Origin: Prunus persica
Taxonomy: Eukaryota; Streptophyta; Magnoliopsida; Rosales; Rosaceae
Assembly: GCF_000346465.2 (NCBI RefSeq)
Contig: NC_034015.1
Location: forward strand, 2,214,658-2,278,657
Length of the DNA stretch: 64,000 nt
Reading direction: 5' to 3'
Part shown: positions 1 to 11,237 of the stretch, one piece after another
Numbering within the stretch: position 1 is the first letter of the stretch
Layout of the letters: every line of letters starts with the position of its first letter
Notes under the pieces: generated by a model
What the model was told of the DNA's origin: nothing
The model's input: only the letters and a program-made list of their open reading frames with translations
Databases searched by the model: none
Program-made: the position numbers and the translations under genes

Positions 1-80
1 GGAAGGAGGGTTTGAACTCGAGTGCAAAGTGGGGAGCACATCCGCTCTAGTCAACTTAACTAAGTTTGCCCCACTACGGA
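1..80 (-). repeat. tRNA-derived SINE head, partial
   Basis: On the minus strand this stretch reads like the tRNA-related 5' part of a plant SINE: an A-box-like segment (TTAGTTAAGTTGACTAGAGC) followed about 35 bases later by a B-box-like GAGTTCAAACCC. The element runs out of the window, so its tail and target-site duplication cannot be seen. It could also be a decayed tRNA pseudogene. Confidence 0.35.
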
Positions 81-669
81 CTCTTTCGACTAATTAAAAT
101 TGAGTTGTGGGGCCCACCATTAAGTCAACAATTCAATTCAAAACACCAAGGGCAAGCCCAATAGTAAGCTCTAAATAGGGCTCTAAAAATGGTGGATAGA
201 GATTCATTTAGAGCTCCGATAGAATCTTTTGGGCTCAACAGGTATCTCTCCCATAATGGAGGCTCTATATTTAGAGTTCTACAACTTTTATGTTGTAATT
301 TAAGTGTTAAATTTTTTTTATTGTAAACTTATTTTGTGTTAATAGATATTTATGCTATGCTAGTTTTTTTAATGAACATTTTGTTATAAAAAAAAATTAA
401 AATTTAGATGAGATTCTAATAAATAAAAAAACTGCAAGCAAACACCATGAAACAAGGAACAAAAGAAAAAAAGAAAAAGAAAAAAAAAAAAGAGGTCCAT
501 ATAGGTTGCGGGCCCCACGTTAGAGCAAAACGGAGTAAAAAGTGGGCTAAACTTTTCCAATTTGCGGGCCTCACACTGGTTCCAGCGGCTTCAACCAAAT
601 CCCTATATTTATGTATGTGGTTGCATCCTTCTGGCTAGGCGGAGGGATTTACTACCCAAAAGTGGACCA
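81..669. other. Intergenic, no gene seen
   Basis: AT-rich sequence with several short CTCTAAAT/TTAGAGCT-type inverted motifs around 170-270 (perhaps an old MITE) and an A-rich run near 465-495. The short ORFs over the homopolymer run are low-complexity artefacts. Confidence 0.5.
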
Positions 670-834
670 TTAGAGCACTTTCATCGCCAGGGGCCAGCCT
701 AGGCAAAAAGGGGCCCTAGGCCCTGAAGGAGACTCCAGCTCGCAGGGTCTAGCCCGGACAAGGCGTGGGACCCACCAGCCTGGGCAAGCCCATAGGAAGA
801 TTTGGCCTGTCTCCTTGCCTTTGGGCTGGTGTTA

Positions 835-941
835 GCGCAAGAATTTCAAATTATTTTTACGGTTGGGGTGTGGAATGCACTCACCAACGATAAACAAATT
901 TTGGATTTCTTGCGCTGACGTCAGACGCCAACCTGACGTCA
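835..941. repeat. Subterminal hairpin with two TGACGTCA palindromes
   Basis: An imperfect hairpin of about 80 bp (GCGCAAGAATTTCAAAT pairing with a complementary stretch ending TTTCTTGCGC) is followed by two TGACGTCA sites at 916-923 and 934-941. PIF copy 2 has the same arrangement near its Myb-side end (31194-31201 and 31284-31291), so the sites are conserved between copies. They could be transposase-accessory or bZIP-type binding sites; that is inference. Confidence 0.6.
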
Positions 942-1793
942 GCGCTGACCCATAGCTGCCAGAAACCAACATCTACAAGTCACGTGGTTTCTCCTGGAGC
1001 CTTCGATCCAAAAATCCTATCAAATCCAATGGCTATCCATTTTTTGGCTAAAAAAATTGAAAAAATTATGGAATTTTTTTCTATAAATACCTACCAATAT
1101 TATTCACTTTCCACAACAAATCTTCATAGAAATTCATCTCCTTCCAATATTTTTCACTTTCCACACAAAAGTTTCTACTACTAAATTCCATTTGTGTAAA
1201 AATCCAAATGGTCTATTCCATCGAATGCAGGTGGACAACCGTGGAAGATATTTTGTTGTATGAGTGTTGGGTCAAAGTTGGTTATTGCCCGAGATGAAGT
1301 CCTCTCATATGTGGAGAAAAATTTATGGATAATTTTGTGAAGGATCGAGTTTGGCTCATACAGAAATGGCATTCGCTAGTAGGTGGAAAATTTTCAACAA
1401 AGAGTTAGGAAAATAGAGAGATGCGTTGAAAAAGTGACGGAGAACATTCGAAGCGGTCAAAATCTTGGCAACGAGGTAAAATATTTCTAAATGCCGTTTT
1501 ATTTAATTTAATGTCACATCTTTTTATATTTTCTTGCATTTTCAATTTTTTGTTTTGTTTATATCTTCTTGCATTTCCAAGTTTTTTTAATAGAGTATTC
1601 AAGCACAAATGTGGTTCGGTGTCATTCGCCAAGGCAAAAAAAGTTTCATCAATCACCAATGTTGGGACGTTGTGAAGAATTGTTCGAGATTCAAAATTAT
1701 TTTCATTGGTCCGACGGTTGTGTGAATGAGACACCGCTCCAAGATTCACCTACAACCGATTGACCATTGGACTCCCCAATGGATCAAGACTCA

Positions 1794-3847
1794 TGTAACA
1801 TCTCAAAAAAAAAATGATAATAATAAAATAAATTTATTTAACCCTAATTATGTGTTTGAAATTTTAATTTAATTAATTTTTTTTTATTTTAAAAAAGGCC
1901 AACCTGTGAGCCAAACCTTGTTCTTCCCTTCATTCTCCCCCCTTTCCCTTATATATTCTCTTCAAAAATCTGATCTTGATCTCAAATGGGATGAGTTGCT
2001 CACCTATTGGAGATGAATCACCTTGTCTAGGCAAATGATATTAATTGGGGATGAAGGAGATGGAATTTGGGTGAGGAAGAGAAGAAAAAATATCTAAGGT
2101 GAGTCAATTTCGAAAATTTTGGTTTTAACTTTGTGGTTGTGTGATTTAGTCGCTTAAAGAGTAATTTGAGTCACATGAGTGTTAGGGAAATTGAATTGGA
2201 AGAGTTTGAACTTCTATTTTCGGGTTGGGTGGATAGAGCAATATTTCAAGCGTGGGTGTTGTTGATTTTGGTTCCATTTTGAGTTTTTGACGAGTTTGAA
2301 TGATAGGTATGAAGTTTAGAATAGTTTTAGAAGCCTTAGGAACAACTTGAGGGTGATAGAATGGTTGAGAACGACTTAGAACCAAACATGGAAAATGTCA
2401 TTTTTTGGAAATTTTCAACCCGCGGGCCTCACTTTGGGTCTCTTTCTCTCCCAATACTTTCAGTGTTTGAGGAAGTCATTTGTTGGGTTTTAAACTAGAC
2501 ATGGCAAGGAACAAAAAAAAAATTGGTTTCGTCGAATTTGGTTGAGTTTTGATACGTCAAACACATGTACAAAGTTTGGAAAAAAAAAATCTGTTTTCTA
2601 CAGAAAACCAACCAGGAGTCCAACTTCTCTTTCATTTAAGCTCCGTTTTCAATATGTTTTGTTGGGTTAGAAACTAGAGGTATTAAGCTTCAAAACCACT
2701 ATAAGTTGCCCATTTTCGTTGACGTTTGGTTGGTAAAAATGTCTCACAAAATCTGGGATTTAATCTGAAAAACAAGGGAAGTTGCAGTTTTTGGGAAGAC
2801 GATGATCAGTAACCGAAACAAGCCCACTCGAGGCTCCGGCTAGTGGCAGCTGTTCCGGCAGCCTCCGATGCCATATTTTTAGTCTATCCGACTCAATTTA
2901 TCGATCCGAGTCTGATGGTATAGGTTTCGGGTCGTTTATAGGGTTTTAGCTTGGAGAGTGGAGTGGACTCTCTATGTTAAGAGAAAAAATGTTTTTATAA
3001 AATAAAAATTTCTAACATCATTTATGTTATTTATTTTTCAAATCTGGAAACGAGAGAGAACCTGGCAACCTCCGAAGGGTAATTTCGTCATTTTAGCTTC
3101 TTGGACACAAGGTATGGTTTCTAACTTTTTCCCCAATGATTAGACTATATCACTTTTAATCTTGGTGTTTATATATAGTACTAAATATGATTATATTGTT
3201 GTTTTTCTTGGTGGATATTGTTAGGTGAATACTATTGTTTTGTTTTATGAATGTTTATTTAATATTATGTGATGTTGGATGAATATTACTATCCATGTGA
3301 TTTAATTTGAAATATTATTATCATTCCACAAAGATTAATGAACGTTTGAGTTGCATTACATATGAATCATAAATACAGTTGGGTTGGGTTTGTGTGTAGT
3401 TTAAGGTATGTCTAAGGGGTGGGAGAAGACTTTAGATATATCTGAGTAAAAAATGTGAAATATATTTAGGTGACGGGAGTAGAGCTTAAATATATTGAGG
3501 TGGTGGAAGCAGGGCCTCTAATGAAAAGTGAAAGTTGAGAAATTCGTAAACAAAATAAACATAGGATAAGGAATGGATGGGCACTAAATTATATTTTAGG
3601 GTATTCGGAGCCACAGTGTAAAATGCATGTATGGGACATGCTCGCTTGATGCCCTAATCTGAAGATCCGTATTTAAATAGATAAAAGAATATATTTATAT
3701 ATTGGATAAAACTTAGATAATATTATTTTTGTAAGATATTTATCTTTGAATAAACATGGACCGTTCTTATCCTTTTAATATTGAAGTTTATCTTGTCCTT
3801 ATAACCACTCTAAATCGCAGCATCTCCTTATAGTTTCTAAACATGTG

Positions 3848-3907
<60 letters not shown>

Positions 3908-4505
3908 GATGATGAAATTCCTGGAAGAGATATAGGACTTAGCTTGTATTTTCTTAACTTGGAGAAATGCTTTGGAATCGAGGTAGGGGTTTCTTGGAGT
4001 TTTCACCGACCTCTGGGTCCGGGGCGTAACACCTAAAGTATGAATTAGTGGGTTTAGAAGGGACTGAGTTCATGACATCATTGCATATGCATAACCTATT
4101 TATCTTGTAAATGTTTAATGCATGTCACTTTGATTAGCGATGATAGCTGGCTTTGAGGGGGGGATGTTACAGTACTCTACTAGGCATTAAAATGCTCACA
4201 CCCTAATAGATGATGCATGTTCCAATGCAAATCCCGAGGAAGGAGAAGTTCCACCAGAGTACTAAATCAGTGTTGTGAGTTACTGTTTGTAAAATTATTA
4301 AAGAATAAATTGTTGGAATATTACTCTAGTATGTGTAACTAACTCTGAACCACAGCGACTCTGACTTTGTATTCATTACATAAGTTTGTAATATTATTGG
4401 CTTTATTTCTATCATATCATAGTTATAGGAGTTTGTTTCTATAACTATGGTATGATTCATGCCTTAATTCGGAGATAATCCCTTTTTTCGAATCGAGGTT
4501 TGACA
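1794..4505 (+). mobile_element. Solo LTR, 2.7 kb, probably Ty3/gypsy
   Basis: The insert begins TGTAACATCTC, ends GGTTTGACA (TG...CA) and is flanked by the 5 bp direct repeat ACTCA at 1789-1793 and 4506-4510, exactly interrupting the PIF ORF1 reading. There is no gag/pol coding, so I read it as a solo LTR left by LTR-LTR recombination. The length and the TGTAACA start suit long-LTR gypsy elements of plants, but the family assignment is inference. It contains a (GA)n tract. Confidence 0.8.
3852..3902. repeat. (GA)n microsatellite
   Basis: About 25 uninterrupted GA units followed by a short GAT run, inside the solo LTR. The serine/leucine ORF on the other strand is an artefact of this tract. 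Confidence 0.95.
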
Positions 4506-5078
4506 ACTCACCAATCCAATGTGAACCAAGGTCTATTGGGAGAAAGGCGACAAAGGTCAAGAGAGGGAGCACTTCGAACACTGAATGTGCAAAAAATTTG
4601 GAGGAAATTACTAAGAACTACACACTGAAAATTGAGAGAGACTTAAAAAGAGAAGAAGCTGACAAGACACGATATGAAGTATATATAAATGAAAGGCAAC
4701 AGGCATAACAACCAGACATGGAGGATAGAGAGACGAAAATCATGGCATGGATACAAGCCATATGTCTCCTAAAACAAAGTCCTATTGGAAGCTAAAATAA
4801 ATGGATGTTATGAGAACAAAGCTTTTCTATGACGATGGACCTAGCATCATTGATTGGTTAAATGATAAAAAACCATTAGGTTGTATTGAAAGAGTTACCA
4901 TATGTATTAATTTATCATATTGTTTTTCTTTTATTGAATAAAGAAAGCATTAAATAATATAGCTATTTATTAAAAACATTTCATACATAAAAACAAACCT
5001 TAATTCATTACAAACCACACAAAAACAAAGCATGATTTGAAACAAACCATAATTCCAAACAAAGCATTAAACTTGACT

Positions 5079-6427
5079 TTATCCACCGTGATTGCCTTTC
5101 ATGGCCCATAAGTGCTCGATCAAGTCAACTTGACGTCTCTCGTGAACATAAGAAGATTGCATTTCCAAATAACAGTCAATCATACGGTTGTTGTATCGAC
5201 CATCCCTAATCAACGATTTGTGCTCCAGTGGTTGTCCATTTCCTCCCACGGGCCATTCATAAATTCTTGTCAATGCCATGTTTATGGGATCGGGTTCGAA
5301 CATCTATGGAGTATCATAATCATACTCATCCTCCACAATCATGTTATGGAGAATGATGCAAGTCATCATAATGCTCTGAAGCACCTCTTCATCAAACATA
5401 CGAGCAACACCCCTAAAAATTGACCAACGAGCTTGCAGGATACCTAAACACTTTTCCACATCTTTCTTATAACCCTCTTGAAAGGCAGCAAAGCTTTTTT
5501 CCTTCTCCAATTGGGGATTCAGAATTGTTTTAACAAATGTCGTCCACTTCGGATAAATTCCGTCGGCTAGGTAATACCCACCGAAGTATACAGCATTGTT
5601 GATTTGATACCTGATCTGGGGGGAATGACCTCTCAAGACATCATTGAATACAAGGGATTGACCAAGCACGTTTTTAGATCCAGCAACTCCAAAAAAGGCA
5701 TGCCAAACCCAGGTATGGAATGATGCAACATCCTCCATAATTATACTTTTTTTGGCCCTTCCTATTCCCATAATCTTCTTGCCAAGCAATTAGGCAATTC
5801 TTCCACTGTCAGTGCATGCAGTCGATACTTCCAATCATGCCTGGGAAACCTCGAGCCTCGACTTTTTTTAGAAACCTTTGGAGGTCCCTAGGTGTAGGTT
5901 TGCCGAGGTAATCCCTCATGCAGAGAGTTTTTATTGCATCATAGAATCTGACCAAGCATTCTGGGATAGTTGATTTCCCTATCCTAGTAATCTCATCCAC
6001 CTATTCTGTAGATGCCCTATACGCAAGCATTCGTAAAGCAGTTGTAAATTTTTGCTCCAAAAGAAGACCCAAAACCCCAATAACATTATACTTCTGAACT
6101 AAGTATGTGTCGTAATAGCAAACATCATGCATGATTTTTTTTTAACAAATGGGGCTGCATTCTATATCTCCCTCAAAAATCAGATATAGAATACAATGAA
6201 TTTGGGATAAAGTGATCTTCTAATAGATTCTTACCCTGAGAGTGCCTATGTTTGTCTATGTTTGGGACACGATCATGGTGGTGTTGCCTTGATTGATTGA
6301 GCATACCCACCGCTAAAACAACTTCATTCTCCTTTTCATCCAACTCATGATCTTCTTTAACGTGTTTCAGCCTGATTTCTTCATCTTCTTGCTGTTGCCT
6401 ATCCAACACCTTCCTTAGGTTAGACAT
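5079..6427 (-). pseudogene. PIF/Harbinger DDE transposase, broken (copy 1)
   Basis: Reading from the ATG at 6427, the order is: N-terminal charged segment (MSNLRKVLDRQQQEDEE), helix-rich region (GKSTIPECLVRFYDAIKTL), the first catalytic aspartate block (GFPGMIGSIDCMH, about 5812-5850), the second block (YYLADGIYPKW, about 5545-5580) and the C-terminal acidic block (KDVEKCLGILQARW, about 5420-5460). The tail reads YVHERRQVDLIEHLWAMKGN. These are the DDE_Tnp_4-type features of plant Harbinger transposases, normally about 450 residues and nuclear. Frameshifts split it into four ORFs; a stop separates the last one, and a TAG sits just before VDEITRIG. The same TAG is present in copy 2. Confidence 0.85.
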
Positions 6428-6818
6428 TGAGAGTAGAATGTATTTTGTAAAATATGAAAATGTAATGATAGAGAAGATATGGTGTGAGAGGTCTGAGTAG
6501 AGGATGTAGTTTTATAGAGGGATTTAGAAGATAGAGATGACAAGTTGCGCAATTTTAGAGGGTGAAAATCTTATATGAAATCTGATATTAGAATTTTAAA
6601 ATAAATATCGATATGTGGCACCGAGAACCTTATCCGAAAATCTTATTTGAAATTTTAGATTTGAATGTTATAATAAATACGGACATGCGGCAACCTAAAA
6701 TCTTATCCGAAAATCTTATCTGAAATTTTAGATGAGAATTTTATAATAAATAATGACACTTGGTAATCGAAAATCTTATCAAAATTAATTGTTTAGGTAT
6801 AAAAAAAATAGAAAATAA

Positions 6819-7800
6819 ATTAAAGTGAATAGTAGCCCTTTCTCCTTGCTAACAACCAACCGCGAGGAAGCTAAGGAAGGGAGGTGGCTACTGCCCTCCT
6901 CCCCTCCGCACATATTCCCCTTCCTCTCCTCGTCTCCCTTTCTTTTCTCCCATATTTTCCTTTCCTCTTTTCCCCTCTTCCCCTCCCCTTCCCCTCCCCA
7001 GATAGTCTAGATCTGTTTGGATCTAGGTTTGTTTGTCTGTTATTTTTTCTGGTATTTTTTGCAGTGTTCTAGGTGACTGGTGTTTTCTTTGTCTCGACGA
7101 CGGCGACAGTAGTGACGCTGGATTGTGTCTCTCCTTGGGAGAGTTGTGATACTTGGTGGCTGATGTTCTGTCTCTGTTTTAACGGTGGCGGCAGCAGCGA
7201 CGCTGGTAGTAGTTGTTGGGATGTGGTGCTCTTCTTTACTCTGCGCCAACCGAAGAACTATGCTTGGTCATAGGAGGTTTTCTTTGTTAGGTTTTGAGTT
7301 GAAGTGAATTGCTTCTCATGGGTCTTTTCACTGTTGTTTTTGTGTTTGTCCTCTATGTTCTCTCCTAGTTTCTGCTATGGTATGACTTACAGTTTGTATG
7401 GGTATCAAATGACTATGATTTTGCTCATAGAAGGCTTCTTTTGACAATTGAGATGTTCTACGGTCCTCTCCTGTGGGTTTACTATTTGGGGTTTCTACGG
7501 TCCTCTCATGTGGGTCTACTGTGTTGGTCTCTAGTTGAGGTTCTCATCGGAGATCTTTGTGTTAGGTTTTGTTTTTGACTTGTTCTTTTATTGTAATGGT
7601 CCAAAGTAACATGAATTAGACTCTCCTATTAGTCAATGACATGTATGGTACTCTTTCCTCTCCTGAGATTTGTCCCATGAGGTTGTCCTAGGAAAGTTTT
7701 AACAAGGCCACTGTATCATGTCGCTCTTTGTACGTCTGTGGTTTTATGAATGAATTTCTCTTTCTCAAAAAAAAAAAAAAAAAAATTAAAGTGAATAGTA
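6819..7800 (+). mobile_element. Poly(A)-tailed retroposon with 16 bp TSD
   Basis: A 950 bp insert (6835-7784) ends in an A-run and is bounded by perfect 16 bp direct repeats ATTAAAGTGAATAGTA (6819-6834 and 7785-7800), the signature of target-primed reverse transcription. It interrupts the subterminal region of PIF copy 1. The 3' end (GTCGCTCTTTGTAC ... ATGAATTTCTCTTTCTC before the A-run) resembles tails of plant L1-type LINEs and their non-autonomous derivatives. The 5' part is C/T-rich (6890-7000). No reverse transcriptase is present. A 5'-truncated LINE or a retroposed transcript are both possible. Confidence 0.7.
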
Positions 7801-8074
7801 ATTACTCTTGCCCTTACCCATAGGGGTGTAAACAAAATATACAAGGGCTGCCACTATTCACGTGAACAGTGACAGACCTTTCCTTACCCTTGCCCTTTGG
7901 GATGGAAGTGCTCTAACAACTATACAATCAACAACTCCCAAATTTTTAATTTTTACTTCAATCTAATGGTCGAATTAATAATTATTTTTAAATTCAAATT
8001 AAACATAACATTAATCAAATCCAACGGTAAAAAAATAAATTTCAAAGTCTAAATTACACTCCAAATTTAATCCC

Positions 8075-8510
8075 CAATAACGCTACAGGCACCAACTTGT
8101 TTACCAACTTTTGGATACCAACACATGTGGCACATGACATGGCAACCCATGTCATCTGCCATCTCATCTATTTTAATTACATAATTTGTTATATAAATAA
8201 AAGAATTTCACACTGAAAAAAGAAAAAAAGAAAAGAAAAGAAACCCATTTAATATTTAGGTCCCTTCCGTCTTCCTCCTTGGCTCCCCAACCCTCTCCTC
8301 TCTTGAAAAAACCCTAGAAATTCAACAGTCCTCCATGATAGCCAATATATCTCTCAATATGGGAATCAAAGCCAGGATGCCAGTCAAGATGGATATCAGT
8401 ATGGGAATCAAAGTCAGAATTCAAGCCAAAATATAATTCCAATCAAAGCATTCAGCTTTCTCCCTTTCAACTGCCACTAGTTGAAACTTCTCAAATTCAA
8501 AGCACCGAGC
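8075..8510 (+). repeat. MULE left TIR, contains QYGNQSQ-coding repeats
   Basis: Left arm of the inverted repeat. From about 8335 it contains an open stretch encoding repeated YGNQSQ motifs (SQYGNQSQDASQDGYQYG), which the right arm also encodes on the opposite strand. Compared with the right arm it lacks about 80 bp after AAGCCAAAATATA. Confidence 0.75.
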
Positions 8511-9135
8511 CTTTGTGATTTAGCGTTAAACCTCCTTCTTCCTCTCCGAAAAACCCTAAAAATTCAGCAGTCCTTCATTGAAGAATTAAAGCTCTCATCG
8601 CACGATTTTATTCAACCACAATAACGTCATCGATAGGTACGTACATACTTGAGCAATTTTTTTTTCTCTTGGGTTTTAGTGTTCTAATACTCATATTTTA
8701 TGATAACTAAAAAACAAAACAAAAGTTCTGCATAAATCGCCCCAGCAATCCCGACACAAGCCTTTTGATCATCACAAAAACGAAAAACTCCCTTTTGAAA
8801 GAACAATAAGTGATTCATATACAAATAGACATGGATATATGCATATAGGTTATGATGCATAAGCTTATTCATAATGACATAAATACTCCTAAATCTTTTT
8901 GTATAAATCTCGATGACTTAATAATATGTCCTTCGCTATGCTACAGGTCCATGCTAGTGAAATATTATTGGGAGTTAATGTTTTTTTTTTCGGCTCTTTA
9001 TTTACAAATGAGTAATCTTGATGTTTTTTTTTTTATATGAGTTATTCTTTTCTTTTTTTTGTACATTTAGTTTGTAGGGGTTCTAATTTGAGATATTTGG
9101 CAACACTTATTAGGGAAAAAAAAAATACGAATAGA

Positions 9136-9490
9136 ATGGAAGATATAACATCTTTAGAAGATAATTCAAGTGAGCCCAACGAAATAGAAGATACAAAAAA
9201 TTTAGAAGGGAACTCAAATGAACTCAATGAAATGGAAGATGCAGCAAATTTGGAAGAGTATTCAAGTGCAGTGAATGAAATGGAAGATCCAACAAATATG
9301 AAAGATAAAGTGAAGGACCCAGAGGTTGGAGCAATATTTGATTCCTTGGAAGAGCTAGCTGAATATTACAAAAATTACGGGAAAGAAAAGGGGTTTGAAG
9401 TTAGTAAAAGGACCTCAAGAAAGGGAGATAGTGGGGAACTGAAATATTTGACTTTGGCATGTTCACGTTCCGGAAAGTCGAAGTGTAATT
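9136..9490 (+). pseudogene. FAR1-like transposase, N-terminal part
   Basis: From the ATG at 9136 there is an acidic leader with imperfect repeats (LEDNSSEPNEIED, LEGNSNELNEMED, LEEYSSAVNEMED). The start of a FAR1 WRKY-GCM1-type zinc-binding domain follows (VGAIFDSLEELAEYYKNYGK, then KGFEVSKRTSRKGDSGELKY and the first cysteine, LACSRSGKSKC). FAR1/FHY3 proteins are MULE-derived DNA-binding proteins. Reading stops at the copia insertion. The piece at 10750 continues a different part of the protein, so the remainder of the domain and the transposase core were already lost. Confidence 0.7.
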
Positions 9491-9724
9491 TGCTAAAATA
9501 TTAAAACTATGAGAGAATATTTGTTTGTGGGAATTTTCTGTGTATTCTTCTCCTTGTAGGAGGTCATATTTATAATACAACGAAACCTGAATGGGCAAGT
9601 AAATAATAAATTCCTAAATCTATTTGCAGTAGGAAATCAGGAATTAAAGTAAATCAATTACAATTATAATAGGAATTCTTAGTGTGTAAGGAAAGTAAGT
9701 CAATATCCACAAGTCACGCCAACA
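9491..9724 (-). repeat. Copia 3' LTR
   Basis: 234 bp, TG...CA, apparently identical to 10511-10744. Its inner edge meets the polypurine tract (9725-9735 on the plus strand as CTCCCCCTCAC). Confidence 0.92.
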
Positions 9725-9731
9725 CTCCCCC

Positions 9732-10511
9732 TCACGTTGGTGCATAGATGTCGCCAATGCCCAACTGATCTAGTGAATTGTGGAATGCTTTACTGGAAAT
9801 CGCCTTTGTCAAAATATCCGCCAATTGATCCTCGGATTTCACAAAAGGAAACTGAAACACTTTAGCCTCAAGCTTTTGTTTGATGAAGTGTCGATCCACC
9901 TCAACATGTTTAGTACGATCATGCTGAACCGGATTCTGTGCAATGGCTATAGCAGCCTTGTTATCACAAAAGAGATTCATTGTGGATGTAGGTTTATACC
10001 CAAGTTCAGTAAGCAACTTTCTTAACCAAAGAAGTTCACAAATCCCTTTAGTCATGCCTCTAAACTCAGCTTCTGCACTGGATAAAGCTACTACATTCTG
10101 TTTCTTGCTTCTCCATGTCACCAAATTACCTCCCACGAATGTGAAGTAACCCGATGTGGATTTTCTATCTGTTACATTACCTGCCCAATCTGCATCTGAA
10201 TAACCATCAATATTTAGATGACCATGCTTTGAGAACATAAGTCCTTTTCCAGGTGCAGACTTCAAATATCTAAGTATCCGAAGAACTGCATTCATATGGT
10301 CTTCACTTGGAGAGTGCATAAATTGACTGACAACGCTCACCGCATAAGCAATGTCTGGTCGAGTATGTGACAAATAGATCAATCTTCCCACTAACCTTTG
10401 GTATCTTTCTTTGTTAGTTGGAACTTGATCCGGATATTCTCCAAGATGATGATTCTGAATAATAGGAGTGTCCGCAGGTTTACAATCTAGCATTCCTGTG
10501 TCTGATACCAT
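9732..10511 (-). pseudogene. Copia RT end plus RNase H, fused to the PBS
   Basis: The open frame encodes the C-terminal end of copia reverse transcriptase (GRLIYLSHTRPDIAYAVSVV, FMHSPSEDHMNAVLRILRYL) and the complete RNase H region. Visible acidic motifs are DGYSDADWAG, SSAEAEF and FCDNKAAIAIAQNP, followed by the terminal HVEVDRHFIKQKLE and SEDQLADILTK. The first residues (MVSD) come from the primer binding site itself: a deletion joined the PBS to codon DTGMLDCKPADTP. The protease, integrase and most of the polymerase are absent, so it can move only in trans. The frame is intact to its stop at 9732. Confidence 0.9.
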
Positions 10512-10744
10512 GCTAAAATATTAAAACTATGAGAGAATATTTGTTTGTGGGAATTTTCTGTGTATTCTTCTCCTTGTAGGAGGTCATATTTATAATACAA
10601 CGAAACCTGAATGGGCAAGTAAATAATAAATTCCTAAATCTATTTGCAGTAGGAAATCAGGAATTAAAGTAAATCAATTACAATTATAATAGGAATTCTT
10701 AGTGTGTAAGGAAAGTAAGTCAATATCCACAAGTCACGCCAACA
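10511..10744 (-). repeat. Copia 5' LTR
   Basis: 234 bp copy next to the primer binding site (TGGTATCAGA read on the minus strand from about 10512). It begins and ends as the 3' LTR does. Confidence 0.92.
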
Positions 10745-10749
10745 TAATT

Positions 10750-11237
10750 CAAGGAAAAGGAGAAGCTAGCAGATTTTGCATAATAAGGTGGAAAAGGAGA
10801 AGCTAGCAGATTTTGGTTGTTTTAATTCACGGGTTCCTTGCAAGAATCGCTATGAATTTGAAAAGCAATTCCAAGATGCTTTTACAATTGACAAATTCAA
10901 AGAGTTTATGGATGAGTTCGCAGGTAAAATATATTGTGGATTATCATCAGTTAAGGAAAATATTGCCCTTGTAGAATTTCTAGTATATGAAGATGTCAAA
11001 GTTTGGGAAAGTAGTAAACGTGTTATTTTCAAGGTAATCTTGAATGAGGAAGCAAATGAGGTGAAATGCAATTGTCGGCTATTTGAGTTTAGGGGAATAT
11101 TATGTCGGCATATAATTTTGGTACTGATTGAAAAGCAAATTTTTCGTATTTCTGAAAAGTATATTTTCAGGCGATGGAGAAAGGATATAAAAAGATGTCA
11201 TACAAAGATGGCACAACTAATGTATGGCTGCTCATAG
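10750..11237 (+). pseudogene. FAR1-like transposase, C-terminal SWIM part
   Basis: From about 10815 the frame encodes the end of a FAR1-type transposase: YEFEKQFQDAFTIDKFKEF, then a beta-rich segment and the SWIM zinc finger CNCRLFEFRGILCRHI (C-x-C ... C-x-H), ending RRWRKDIKRCHT. It ends at a TAG near 11237. A 24-base direct repeat, AAGGAGAAGCTAGCAGATTT plus a few bases, occurs twice (about 10756 and 10797) at the deletion junction. There is no DDE catalytic core in this MULE, so it is non-autonomous. Confidence 0.8.

Larger units (their letters stand above)
1208..4879 (+). pseudogene. PIF/Harbinger Myb-like ORF1, broken (copy 1)
   Basis: This is the accessory DNA-binding ORF of PIF/Harbinger elements, which works with the transposase. 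The recognisable pieces are a Myb/SANT-like exon from the ATG at 1208 to about 1490 (first tryptophan context RWTTVEDILLYECWVKV), then a second exon from about 1593 (QAQMWFGV, VVKNCSRFKII). The second exon is cut at 1793 by a solo LTR and resumes at 4511 with the basic and glutamate-rich tail, ending at a TAG at 4877-4879. Compared with copy 2 it has several nonsense codons in the first exon and a 1 bp deletion near 1720 (GTTGTGTGAATGAG against GTTGTGTTGAATGAG). It cannot encode a full protein. Confidence 0.75.
673..7913. mobile_element. PIF/Harbinger DNA transposon, copy 1 (nested)
   Basis: The ends are inverted repeats (GAGCACTTTCATC on the left; the right end reads GAGCACTTCCATC on the other strand), flanked by TTA on the left and TAA on the right, close to the 3 bp TWA target duplication of PIF/Harbinger elements. 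Inside are the two ORFs typical of the superfamily, facing each other: a Myb-like ORF on the plus strand and a DDE transposase on the minus strand. The element is 7.2 kb only because a 2.7 kb solo LTR and a 0.95 kb retroposon inserted into it; without them it is about 3.6 kb, close to copy 2 at 27.3-31.5 kb, which lies in the opposite orientation. Both ORFs are broken. Confidence 0.85.
9491..10744 (-). mobile_element. Internally deleted Ty1/copia element with two LTRs
   Basis: Two 234 bp direct repeats (9491-9724 and 10511-10744) start TGCTAAAATA and end CGCCAACA. I find no difference between them by eye. The 5 bp target duplication TAATT flanks the element (9486-9490, 10745-10749). On the minus strand the internal region is only 786 bp: the primer binding site TGGTATCAGA (complementary to the tRNA-iMet 3' end) touches the 5' LTR, and a polypurine tract GTGAGGGGGAG precedes the 3' LTR. 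Nearly all of gag-pol is missing. Identical LTRs imply recent insertion. Confidence 0.93.

Noticed and set aside
3788..4006. Leu/Ser-rich minus ORF
   Set aside because: Artefact of the (GA)n tract inside the solo LTR.
6825..7273. Pro/Ser/Phe-rich ORFs in the retroposon head
   Set aside because: Pyrimidine-rich low-complexity sequence with no domain. More likely a non-coding leader.
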